Positions 53,953 to 64,000 of a stretch of DNA of 64,000 bases are shown one piece after another. Made by a program: the position numbers and the translations under genes. The notes below the pieces were generated by a model. That model was given only the letters and a program-made list of their open reading frames with translations. It did no database searches and had not been told where the DNA came from. Position 1 is the first letter of the stretch; every line of letters begins with the position of its first letter. Origin of the DNA: Aphelenchoides besseyi (taxonomy: Eukaryota; Nematoda; Chromadorea; Rhabditida; Aphelenchoididae); the NCBI GenBank assembly GCA_024699855.1, contig JAMPIQ010000002.1:186001-250000 (forward strand), given 5' to 3'.

Positions 53953-55770
53953 ACTCAAAAACACTTCAAATGGATTTTGTTTTCGATCGTCAGTTTGTCG
54001 ATTTTTGCTTCTGTGTTTGTTGAGCTCTTTTTTCTCCCATTTCCTTCTTCGAATGCTGCAGTTGCAGTTGTTCCTGAGCTCCAACTCAGTTTCTGTTTCG
54101 TGAACTTTGCGTGTCTTCTGACCACTTTTCTTCTCATCGTTTCTGTTTCAGCTATCTGCAACTGCCAATCTCTTTTGTTGTCAATATGCATCAACATATC
54201 GTTGGGTTTCTGGTTGACGCAACTGTCGGCACGCTCGTGGTCACTGCTAGAGATCCGAAGTATCACAAATAGGAGGACGGCAACGTGTAAGTTTCACCGA
54301 TCTAATTATGCAGTTGTTTGTCATCCAACAAGTTCGACGGCAACTGCAAGAACACGAAGTCATAACCGCTGAACTTCGGGAGTAAAGAGCCACTCTCTAA
54401 TTAAAAGGTTTGAGCTTGCAGTAGCAAGAGCTTGAGGTTCATTTTCGATTAGATTATGATCAATGAGATTAAATTCCCAACTCATCTTTTTTATTTCAGG
54501 GCCCAGGACAAATTTGACACTTCAAAGCACAAGCTTGTTGATGAAATGACAGCGATGAAACTAATCGCGACATTTTCTCTATCGAAAGCAAACCAAAAGC
54601 GCAAATTCACGGCGGAATCGAAGGTCGATAACGAGTTTGCATCCGAAGAGAAGGAACTGATGGAGAAGCGGGCCGAAGTCTTCAAGTTCAACTTCACTTT
54701 CAAGCTTACTCCAGAGTAAATGTCGCGCTTCTACGACCGCTCCAAAAACATCACAAAGATCACGCCAGAGCCTGCGAACAAATGGGCTTAATAACACCAA
54801 ATGGTTAAGAGGCTCGACAATCAAAAGTCGATCATTGGTTTCGTCTTCAAGATCCTTGATGGGAAGAAACTGTTCGTTCAAGTATCGACCGAAAAACAAC
54901 GATGAGAAATTTTGAGTCTAATCGTCGGCCAAGTTCTCTCTTTAGTGGTCAGTCGTTTCTCTTACGAAAATAAACTTTGTTCATAGATAATTGTTTGACT
55001 TCTCGAATCAATCACTAAAATTTTCTTCTTGTGAAGATTCAGTTGGTCTCTACGTTGAGGTGCGAACATTGGGCCTTCAAGCGACGAGCTTTAGGGTCCA
55101 TCAAATGAAGAAGAAAAACTTGGTCGTAAAGGCGGATACAGAATTTGAATGGAAGATCTAACTCGGTGAGTTCGATGAAAAACGACGTTTGAGTTCCTTG
55201 TTACAAAGTAGCCGTCGACTTTCAAACACGAAGATCCTGAAACCAACTTCATAGCTCACCGTCTTGTACAAAATAATCGTATGCGGAGCTTGATAGTCCC
55301 GAGTCACACTAATAGCAAGTCAATTGATTTACTTTCAGTGTCATCAAAATCAAAAGTAATCGGAAACACATTTTGACGTCCGCTAATTATCAGCAACAAC
55401 GAGCTTTTAATCATCGCTCAACTTGTAAACAAAAGTTGTTTATGTCGCCTAATGACGTGCACTTTTTGAACTCGACAAATTGAAACCAACTTCTTCAGGC
55501 TGTGAATCACTAAATACAAGCTTCATTGGCCTTAAAAGAGAGGGCCAATAATCGTGATTTTTGCTGTCAGTCCACTAAAAAATTGGAGTAAAGATCTTGA
55601 AAAAGTGACTGTCTACCCGGTCAAGTTCATATCTTCAAAGTTCAAAAGATCTTAAAACTTCGATTGGTTTTTTGTGTTATTGGGCATGCTGTGATGTTGA
55701 TGGTTTCTTGTGGATTATGATCAATCTCATTGTTTGCTTCTTGGCTGTGAATACCGTCTTTTTCATCACG
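53953..55770. other. No intact gene; coding-like fragments at 54,456-55,290 (+)
   Basis: The plus strand shows several protein-like pieces broken by stops: KLIATFSLSKANQKRKFTAE...EVFKFNFTFKLTPE (54,540-54,719), NQKSIIGFVFKILDGKKLFV (54,815-54,890), FRVHQMKKKNLVVKADTEFE (about 55,090-55,155) and TFKHEDPETNFIAHRL (about 55,220-55,265). Order and orientation are consistent with one decayed gene. The family is not recognised. 53,955-54,360 has frames on both strands without motifs. Confidence 0.35.
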
Positions 55771-56256
55771 ATGCTTTTCAAAATTACTGTGCTCTTCATA
55801 TTGACATTAACTGTCACGAAGTTTGTGATTGTTGCACAAGAACTGTTTTGCTACAACTGTGACACAGAAAGTTCGCGGAATACTCACAGATTATCTCCAA
55901 ACAAGATCAGTAATATGTGACGGCGGGGAATAAGACACTCAACTGTTCTAATTGCTATGGTTTTCAGATGTCGCGTGCGCCAATTTGATTCCAAAAACAA
56001 AAGTAACGAAGATATCCTCAATTAGTTGCTTAGTTTTAGGGCTGGTCAACGGGAGCCAACGACACTCACTTCGATACGAGATGTTGGAACGAAGACGGTG
56101 CTCACATTTGTTATTGCAGAGATAAGCAAGTGAATGAGTAAGAGGCTGTGAATATTCAGGTTTAGATGCAATGGATCGATGGAACAAGTTGCCGTAAATG
56201 GTGCATCTTTTGTTCTCTACATCTTGTCGTTTGTTTTCGTTAAGTTTGTACTGTAA
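55771..56256 (+). CDS. Ly6/three-finger-domain protein, GPI-type (copy c)
   Basis: Four exons: 55,771-55,909 (signal peptide FKITVLFILTLTVTKFVIVA, then QELFCYNCDTESS); 55,968-56,002 (VACANLIPKTK); 56,040-56,137 (GWSTGANDTHFDTRCWNEDG, then AHICYCRDKQ); 56,166-56,256 (CNGSMEQVAVNGASFVLYIL plus a hydrophobic end). This restores the CY.C ... C ... CW...G..ICYC ... CNG pattern of Ly6 domains with a GPI tail, and every join keeps phase. Introns are 58, 37 and 28 nt; the last is shorter than usual but is the only one that gives the terminal CNG in frame. It is a distant relative of the 37-38 kb pair. Confidence 0.75.
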
Positions 56257-59040
56257 AACCCTTCAGTATAATACATGTTGTAAACATCAGGTTGACCTCT
56301 CAACCATCTCTGCAGTGTTTCGGTTACAAGGAACTCGAAGATTCCAAGAGCTAGAAGTTGGACTGAAGATAGCAACATGTGAACGATGCCTTTAACTTAA
56401 TTCCAAGCCTTTAACAGCTTAGTAAAGAGTCCGAATGATCTGTAATGGACCATTTGGTTAAATGACGTGCATGAGATTCGGAACGATTACCGTCGGGATT
56501 TGCGTTCCAATTCGGCTTTCGAATTGCCATCGAGAAGCCCAATTTAGCGAAACAAATCGAATGACCCGAAGATGTTCTTTCGTCCGATTAAGTTCGTTTA
56601 AACGACAAAATAAGTTTTCGTAGCTTATTCTTGGGATTACTTTGGTTCCTGCAAGAATTTTTGGGCCAAATTGCGTGACCGTACGGTCGTTGTTTGTTCA
56701 TTAGCGAACTTAATGGCCCAAATTTTACGACTTTTTTCGCAAATCTTCTCGTTTTACGATTTGGAGTGGGCCGAAAAATTTTACGATTTGAATTGGCAGA
56801 TGAGTTGAATTCGGAAATACGGTGACGTTGTGGAGGAGAAATTCGAATCGTTGTGAAGATCTCAAATTCGCTGAAAGGCAATTTCGAGTGCTCGACTGCT
56901 AACCCCCGCTGTGTTGAAATTCACGGTCCTACTCCCCCCCAAAACACATTCAACAGGTCGGTTTTGAAGGCGTCTGGAGTTAACCGGAGAGCAATTAAAT
57001 TCGCATATCTTATTAGTGACTAGTCTGTTGATTCGATTGTCCGTGAGTTGAACGAAGTTTTGGAGGGCAAACAAACATCGAACTTTGCATTCGGGAATCG
57101 TGTTGTTTCTACGTACAAGTTTATTGTCTCAAGAACTTGGAAATGTTTGGGGTACGAAAACAATCGTGACGATCATCGAAACGCGATTCAAGTTTTCGGT
57201 TGATTTTGAAGAAACTTTTCGAACACGCGAATTTTGAAAACTACCGTACAAGTCACATCGTCATCTCTTCGAACTCTTTCGCGATGCTTCGGCTCATCTA
57301 GTGGATTCAATGGTCGTTGAATTTTAATCAAAAATCTTTTCCATCATCTCGAGAGCAAGAAATTTGACAGGCGACGTGATGAATTGCGCGAATTACAAAC
57401 AAAGACACGATCCTCTTCGACCTCGAAATTGATGTTCTTTTGAGGATTCCGATTAGCTCGATTTCAATTTTGTTCTTTCGGATTATCCGTTTGATGGCTT
57501 TGGAGCTTGTTTGCTCACCACCCACCTAAAACAAACTAATCGCCTTTGCAGCTTTTCAGTTTCGGGCAGCTCGTTGGCATAATCGATGAGCAAACTTTGG
57601 GCAACAGCTACAGTTGTTGTTACTCGGCAATTATACTGAGTGGGTGCTCGATTGACGTCGACGATTCTTTCCATTCGCTTCGTTACCTTCGATACGAAAA
57701 GTTTCGATGGCAAACTCGACAGTACGATTTGAAATTACGCGCTTCGTTGACTTCACTGTCGAACAACAACCGTTGTTTGTGTCAACTAAGATCTCGAACA
57801 CTCGAATATGAGATCGTCGAGATTCAAACGACTCGTAGACTTTGGTTTCTTAAAAATCTGTTTCCGTCTCCACGAGTGTTCTCGTTAACGTCGAAATCTT
57901 CCTTTTCTGCTCCAACGGTTTTGAACAAAAATGGTGGCGGTATGTTTTCGCGCCAACGCAAATTAGCACGATGACGCCGGAAGTCATAATGACGAGTTTC
58001 GGGCGCAGAATCGTTGTTGATTAGGCTCCAGAGACGTTCATACGGTAATTCCCGAACAACTTGTTGACCTTCGTGCATAATTGGGGGGTTATTTTGGACG
58101 GAAAACGTTTCGAGTTTTCCAATTGCAATAAAATTGGTGACACGAGTTTACGAGTTCAATTGACGGTTCGTTTTTGTGTCTGTTCGTTCGTTTTCAATTT
58201 GTTTCTTTCGAACAAAGACTTCGTTTTTTATCGACAGATCATCCGCTTCACACCTTTTGGATTGGAATTTGAAACTACAAGTTAATGAGTGTCTCAAAAT
58301 GGTTCTCACGCCTTCGAATTCCTTTGGGTAAACCTGAACTCTTGTCACAGTGAGTTTTCGTGACGTTTTGAAACTTCGAGTTTGGTCGCTGAAAATGCAT
58401 AATCTCTACGCGTCCCGATGAAACTATTGAAGCGATAAGAGCGATGTCCTCAACAGCTGCGGGTCGAAATCCTGTTGCAGTTCGATGTCCATTTTCTCAA
58501 GTTTGTTGTGAGGTTGTGGCCCGCTATTGCAAAGAACGTGTGATGGAGAAGGTACCGTAGAGGCCGGTTGTGATGGTTGCAAACGAACGTCATATTTTGA
58601 ACGTTTGAAAACCCGACGATTCTTCTCCGGGGATTTGCAGTTTGACGTTTTCGAGTCGAAGAGTTTTGACGTGGATTTTAATTTTGTGATCGCGAGAGTG
58701 GTCGTTGAAATTGGCACTTGAAAAGAGGAGTTGTTAAGCGGTCTTCAATTTCTGAGCTATTTCGGGAGTTCAAGAAGATTGCCGCAGGCAAAAATTGATG
58801 AGTTTGCTGAGGAGCAATTCAAAATACGATTTCTCAAAACGAACTCGAGTAGGTTGTTCGTTCGTCATGTTTGTTTGGACAAAAGTGTTTCGCTCCGCCT
58901 TTTTTGGCCCCACCCCTGTGTTTCACGTTTGTTCAAAACCGAAACGAGTCGTGGCTCAATCGTGCCATTCGACAGCTCGCCTTTTACGGCAGTTTAACGG
59001 CCATCAATTTCAGAGACTCTCAACTTCTTGGCCTCGAAAA
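56257..59040. other. No gene supported; upstream region of the neuropeptide gene
   Basis: Frames of 80-150 codons open on both strands (57,546-58,078 and 58,424-59,250) lack motifs. The minus-strand frame at 58,424-58,717 (KSPEKNRRVFKRSKYDVRLQ...PQPHNKLEKMDIELQQDFD) is the most protein-like and could be an exon, but nothing joins it. T-runs and A-runs recur near 56,690-56,790. Confidence 0.4.
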
Positions 59041-59443
59041 ATGCTCGGTATCGATTATCTATTCGCGCTTCTGCTTCTTATCGTCTGCGTACACTCAGCC
59101 CCTACCTATTCGGAAGATAAACGCGATCGTACGGCGTTCTCTCGTGAATTCCTAAACTTCGGAAAACGATCACCTGTCGAATACTACGATCAGGATGCCA
59201 ACAACGTAAGTCGAGATCTCATGCGAATTGTACTCTTGGCTTTAGTTTAACAGACAATTCATGCCCTTTGGAAAAAGATATGCTCCATCATTCGACGAGA
59301 TTGTCGCCAACAAGAAGGCTTTCAATCGTGAATTTCTTAATTTTGGCAAGAGAAATGTTGAAGAACCTTTTGATCGTACATTCATGCACTTCGGGTTTGT
59401 ACTGAACACACGTTCTTGTTGACGATTGTATTTCAGAAAATGA
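59041..59443 (+). CDS. Neuropeptide precursor, nlp-13-like, four amidated peptides
   Basis: The precursor enters the secretory pathway and is cut at basic sites to release C-terminally amidated peptides. Signal peptide: MLGIDYLFALLLLIVCVHSA. Four peptide units end in Phe-Gly-basic: DRTAFSREFLNFGKR, NNFNRQFMPFGKR (completed across a 40-nt intron at 59,206-59,245), KKAFNREFLNFGKR, and PFDRTFMHFGK then stop (completed across the intron 59,395-59,436). The consensus is aromatic-x-R-x-F-(L/M)-x-F-amide, close to the C. elegans NLP-13 pattern (aromatic-x-R-x-I-M-(S/A)-F-amide). Both introns must be removed to form units 2 and 4, which strongly supports the model. AATAAA lies near 59,592. Confidence 0.85.
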
Positions 59444-60339
59444 ACATCGAAGAGAAGACAACTCGACATCTCAGCGTGTTTGCACAACAATCAAATTCGC
59501 CATTTCGTAGCCAAGAAAACACGCACGGTTCCAACCTGTTTAGCCATTCAATCGCTCTCTTAATCTGTTCGTTTGTTTGCAAATTTCTGTGACAATAAAT
59601 TGCAATCTCGTGTAATCATTCGAAGATGCTTAGTGACAGGAATCGAAGAGTCTTAAGTTTGTATTGCACATTCTTGGCGTCACGAAAGACTCTAATCTCA
59701 CGGTTTAGAATGTTTTTGGCGCTTATCAAACTTCTTTTTGTTTTCAGTGCTAATTTCCCTAAGCTAACGATCGATGCGCCTGTTACAAAGGACTTGAAAG
59801 ATTCCAACTTGTGCTAAACAATTCTAACTTTAAAATGTTCGGATCACGTGTAATTTCACTTAGATTGTTTGCATGGTAATTGAAGTTGAGATCAAACGTC
59901 ACTTTGAAGACCTGAAGCTGGTTTCGTTCAACAATCACAAACTCCTTTACATTCCAACACGCAGTTTACTTTAAGGTAAAAGAATCTATTCCTTTTCGTT
60001 GGTCGATGATCATTTCTGCGATCAATGTCTTGATGTTACTAATGAATAGCATTTGTTCATGGACATCAATATGCCCAATGAAGTTCAATTCTCGTAAATC
60101 ACAACTTTTGATCCATCGATTTTGCTTCTCAGTGTGCAGAAATAGAACTCGTGAGTATTCGTGTCAGTTTGTGCTGTTTTTGACAGTTTGATTTCCGTCT
60201 ACAAAAACGATTGTTGGCTTATCTTGATTACTCGTAGATGATTGATTGAAAGTTCTTTGAACGGTCGAATTCCGTGCCTATAAACTCAACAATCAGCGAG
60301 CATCCATTCAACTCACTCTCTCAAATAAGTTTGAGAAAT
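59444..60339. other. Intergenic region, no gene seen
   Basis: It holds the 3' UTR and poly(A) signal of the neuropeptide gene. The small open frames at 59,616-59,817 on both strands have no support. Confidence 0.4.
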
Positions 60340-61192
60340 TTACTCTTTCACCGTAGTAGCCAATCCTTTGGAACGATGTTTGGGTTGACAGTAGAGCAAT
60401 GAAATAGTCCCAAGTCCATCCAAATACTCGTAACGTGCCAAAGCTCCGGTTTCTTTGTGGACAGCACCAACAGCTCCGAGGTTACGAATTTGAAGACTAA
60501 ATCGAAGGTCTTTTTATTCGACGACAACAACTCACGCGATGTATTTCTCGTTTGCCGATGTCGTGTAGAGTTGATCTCGACAGATTTGAACGGCCGCTTC
60601 TTCGCTCAAACTAACAAAATAGTAACCGTCGGCCAACTCAATTTGTCGATCCATCACTGCGCATTGGTCGTCCGTTGCGTAGAATTGAACAATCGGCTCA
60701 TCCATTGTTGTGAATGGATGTGTTAAGTGTTCATGAAAGTACTCGACAGTCTAAAGCAACGGTTATGATCAACAAATCAACTCACATAGTTGCGAATATC
60801 TTCTCGAATAAGAAAGCTGTAATACGAGTTGTATTCGTTGAGAATTGGATGAACGGTCGAAAGAAACAAACGAGTAGCAGAACGAACAAAATTTGGATCG
60901 CGAGAGTTTGTATTGATTGGCAATTTCAAGCTGAAAAATTTTAATAACAAGTAATCTTAGAGTCTTACTTATCGCCTAAAAGCAAATGCAACATTTCAAA
61001 AAACTGATTGTCTTTCATCTTAACGCCTTCAATTCGATAGATGGTCAATTCTACGTCATTCAATCTTCCTTCCAACTAGTGTCTAACGGCCGCATAAACC
61101 CCATGAAATCGCACATCTCTAGCCGTTCTCTTCCACAAGTTGCAATAATCACTGAAGTCAAATTTAACGATTCGAAGACCTTCAATCTCCAT
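60340..61192 (-). CDS. GNAT N-acetyltransferase-like protein (FR47/glycine N-acyltransferase type)
   Basis: GNAT enzymes transfer acyl groups from acyl-CoA. ATG 61192 (MEIEGLRIVKFDFSDYCNLW) begins the model. Exons follow with RLNDVELTIYRIEGVKMKDN, NSRDPNFVRSATRLFLSTVH, YSFLIREDIRNY|TVEYFHEH, and the GNAT core LGAVGAVHKETGALARYEYL...LYCQPKHRSKGLATTV. The P-x-H-R-x-K-G-L segment is the acetyl-CoA-binding motif A. The chain ends soon after it, so motif B is missing and the protein is short for the family. An in-frame TAG near 61,095 is avoided only by a 24-nt GT-AG intron, shorter than any other likely intron here. The gene is therefore either intact with a tiny intron or a young pseudogene. Confidence 0.7.
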
Positions 61193-61681
61193 TTCACTCA
61201 AAGAAGAAAATGCAACAAACGAAAAGTTTGTTTTATTGCAGTTGTCAAGATATACCCTCTAGTTTGGTTGTTAAACTATGAACCACGCGTTCAACTTTGC
61301 ACAAACCTTAGATCAGAGATAAAAGTACTTTGCGCTTATTTCTGTGTAATGTTCGACTATGTCAATTGAGCACCACGCCTTCGAATTGCAGTAACGTTCT
61401 TTGGAAGCATAAACTATAGTCATCCTTTTTGTAAAGATTTTAGTCAGTAACTTCTCTTGATTGACACTCAACGAAGGTCTTAAGTCACATAGCTTGGAAT
61501 AAGATGCTGAAAAGATGTTGTTGTTTGATACATTTTTCAGTTGGATCAATCGGAGTTTAAATTGTTCAAGTCGTTGAGGTGTTGCAGCACTTTGCTTATT
61601 CAACAATCAACTGCATAATCGACAACTTGCTTTCAAACATGTCAGTTAAGTTTATTTTCAAAAATAAATCCAAACCAATGA
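61193..61681. other. Intergenic region, no gene seen
   Basis: Short frames only. This is the upstream region of the acetyltransferase gene and the 3' flank of the secreted-family gene. Confidence 0.4.
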
Positions 61682-62502
61682 TTACAAAGGAAAGATGCCA
61701 ATGAACACCGCAGAGAAGAGAGCGAACGAGATCTTGGCAGACACTCCTGAAAAGAACGTTGGGTTCATTAACACCTAAAAGTAGCTACCAATGTTAATTG
61801 ATGGCTGAACATATTCAACGGCTTCTCCTTCTTGTGCATTCCAAAATACCGATTATACGACAATATTTGATCTTAAACTCACGTAAACAACAACTCGAAA
61901 TGTATCTTCTGGTGGAAGATTGACGACACGAATTTTTGTCCACGCCCATTGCTCATCAATGTCGTGGAGTATCGTCGAGTTGCCGCAACTAATGTCTTGG
62001 AAATTGTAGGTCGCAAGTTCCCCTCTTTCGTTGATCTTCAGACGGCAGTCATCGCTAACATCGGCACAAATAATCACTTTCCCTAAAAGCTAACATGACA
62101 ACAAGAACAACTCGAAAACAACCTTCTGGAGTCTCCCATTTGCCGTATTGATTGATTCCCAGTTTGCCTTCAAAAGTCAATGTACATCGCTCGTTGAATG
62201 TAAGCTCGAATCTGAAAGTTTGCGATTAAAGTTGTTGAATTTCTCTAACTCACTTGATCCGCTCGTTCGAATGGACGCCAATTTCGGTCCACAGAATGTG
62301 TTCTTTCTTCCACTTGAAAGCGACTTCCGCAGCTGTCGAACAGTTCGAGAATTGGCTGAGAATTCTCATTAGAAAACACAAGGAGAACTTACAGGCCACG
62401 CCAATTATTGTAATTAAACTTCTTGATGCAGTGGTTGTCGACAGCAACACTCAAATCGACGCTCAAACTCACAATCAGAAGTGTCAGAAAGATGGCGAAC
62501 AT
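61682..62502 (-). CDS. Secreted protein of unassigned family (copy 2), GPI-type tail
   Basis: Relative of the gene at 17,399-18,156. Signal peptide MFAIFLTLLIVSLSVDLSVA, then VDNHCIKKFNYNNWRG|, NCSTAAEVAFKWKKEHILW, FELTFNERCTLTFEGKLGIN, KVIICADVSDDCRLKINERG, ISCGNSTILHDIDEQWAWTK and I. The C-terminal exons give AVEYVQPSINIG and a hydrophobic end, ISFALFSAVFIGIFPL, before TAA 61,682, which looks like a GPI-attachment signal. Cys, Trp and intron positions line up with copy 1 over the whole length, although identity is low. No family name comes to mind. The intron near 61,830-61,885 has two possible donors. Confidence 0.78.
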
Positions 62503-64000
62503 TCTTGCTAATGAACTTCAGTTGTTGAAAAGAGGAAAATAGCCGACTGCTCAGCTAAAGAGATCGGAACAAAACTGACGATCTTTGCAGACAAATCGCT
62601 TGAACGGGAGTAACGCCGTTTTTTGTTCTAGAACTTGGGCTGGAAGCCTTGGGAAAGCAGACAAATTGGAGTGTTAAAATGATCAGCGGTATTAATTCGG
62701 AGTATGAGACTTATGTGACCGTCAATCGCCGGGCAAAATTGCCGATACGCAGCTTATGATCACTGCGAGTAACGCTATAATCTTTCTATCAACCATAAAG
62801 CTAATTGATCTAAAATCAAACGATCATTCAAATTTCCTTTCGATGACCACCGGCTAGATATCCGCAGTTCAATGACCGTTCCACTCGTTTTTGTGAACAG
62901 TCGTCTTTGCGTTTTTTGCTTTCGGTCTGTGGCTACAGACATTTGATTTCATTTAACTGTGTACTGTCGTTTGACTGCGTTCTGAGTTTGCAATTGCTGA
63001 AATCGCTTGTTATGACGTTGAATACAAATATAATGCTCATCGAGAATGCCATTGATTTCAATAAGAAGTGCGCAGAGACTTCAAGGAAATGCAATAGAAC
63101 AATGTTGATGAGCAAAATAAGAAGCTTTAACCAACACCTATGACTAAAATGAACTAAACTGAAAACTAAAGGACCTGAAAAGTAAATCTAACTAAGCATG
63201 CAAAATCAGCAAGCGGAATAAAACACCAGAAATCGTATAGAAACTTGACTATTATGATCGTTTGCAGATTGGAAATCGTAACTAAACGAAGAACTGCAGC
63301 CAAAAATGACCCACTAGTGGACTTGTTGGTTATTGTTCGGACCGAAAAGTCTCAACGATCCCCTTCCTCGCCACCAGACCGATTGATTCTTGTTTCTTCT
63401 TCTGTCTTAATATATTGTATTGTTGTTGTTTTTACTCGTTACGCTAAATAAATTTCTTCTGTTATTACGCGCACACGAGCACGAACCGAACAGTTATGAA
63501 CTGACTGGAGACAGTCAAGGTTCGCATTTGACCAAAAGATAAAATTACCCTCCATTTGATCAATTCCAGAGTTAGCAAAATAAATAGCAACATTAAACGT
63601 TCATATACGTCGAATTAAACTGGAGCTTGTTTTCCGTATCAGACAAACAAGCAAGAAGTTGAATCAAACTTAAAAAACAGAAATCTATGCACAGAATACT
63701 CTGCCACTCTTAGCCTGTGTTGGAACGACGGAATAGTTCGAGTGACAAATAAACGTCACAAAAATTATGGTTAAACTGCCTGAGAATAAACACTTGCAAG
63801 CATTAGTCCATGATTACCTCAACAGCTGTTTAAGGAAGGTACTCCAGAATACGACTTAAACAAACGAAGGTATCGAATGAATTTTTCACGAAAACATTTG
63901 CACTCATCAACTTATTTGTTGACGTCGGCAATAGCGATCGTAAAAACTTGGCGAACAAATGCAAAGTTTTAAAGTTGAGCGGAGTCTACAACTTGGTCAG
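62503..64000. other. No gene recognised to the window end
   Basis: Upstream of the secreted-family gene. Small open frames at 62,907-63,143 and 63,245-63,451 (+) carry no motif. No repeat or RNA gene was seen. Confidence 0.4.

Noticed and set aside
53947..54372. Hydrophobic 141-codon frame next to the transposon
   Set aside because: Low-complexity and opposed by a frame on the other strand. It has no helix spacing typical of a real membrane protein.
57546..58078. Overlapping 142- and 84-codon frames on opposite strands
   Set aside because: No motif, no intron consistent with the rest of the window, and mutual overlap.
1..64000. CRISPR array, phage or bacterial operon
   Set aside because: No spaced direct repeats, no ribosome-binding-site-led operons, and pervasive spliceosomal introns.

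Overview
The window is nuclear DNA of a nematode. Almost every recognisable gene is split by GT-AG introns of about 35-50 nt. The gene families are typically nematode: a serpentine (srh/sri-type) chemoreceptor, a two-DM-domain factor of the mab-3/dmd-3 class, ShKT-domain secreted proteins, Ly6/three-finger GPI-type proteins, a core-2/I-branching (GT14) glycosyltransferase, a nematode FkbM-type methyltransferase and an nlp-13-like neuropeptide precursor. I cannot name the species; a rhabditid-type nematode is an inference from the chemoreceptor and neuropeptide families. Exon boundaries were read by eye, so coordinates give the first and last coding base of each model and individual splice sites may be off.

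Layout. 1-5 kb: no gene seen. 5.2-7.0 kb (-): membrane-anchored serine carboxypeptidase. 8.1-9.5 kb (+): FkbM-type methyltransferase. 10.4-13.9 kb: a possible tRNA-derived SINE and a complete RTE-type LINE with a 12-bp target duplication and a frameshift between endonuclease and reverse transcriptase. 14.6-16.2 kb (-): GT14 glycosyltransferase, followed by a decayed reverse transcriptase at 16.4-17.0 kb. 17.4-18.2 kb (-): first member of an unassigned secreted family. 18.5-19.5 kb (-): chemoreceptor. 21.8-23.7 kb (+): a tiny secreted/membrane peptide gene and relics of the unassigned family. 24.06-24.59 kb: a fold-back MITE. 24.8-25.7 kb (-): BTB protein. 27.0-27.3 kb (-): Cys-rich secreted protein. 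29.0-30.0 kb (-): double-DM transcription factor.

33.9-36.5 kb (-): a type I membrane protein and a Ser/Pro-rich protein, both unrecognised. 36.9-38.2 kb (-): a tandem pair of Ly6 genes. 38.8-39.9 kb (-): a broken SLC17-like transporter. 43.5-45.8 kb (-): a C2H2 zinc-finger-like gene. 46.1-47.1 kb (+): tandem ShKT genes. 47.3-49.4 kb (-): amino-acid transporter. 52.5-53.9 kb: a complete mariner-type transposon with perfect ends. 55.8-56.3 kb (+): a third Ly6 gene. 59.0-59.4 kb (+): the neuropeptide precursor. 60.3-61.2 kb (-): GNAT acetyltransferase. 61.7-62.5 kb (-): second intact member of the unassigned family.

The genes do not form one pathway. Many encode secreted or surface products, which is typical of nematode chromosome arms, and the transposon load fits that. 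The points most worth follow-up are the unassigned secreted family (two intact copies plus relics), the neuropeptide precursor, the type I membrane protein, and the three structurally complete mobile elements.
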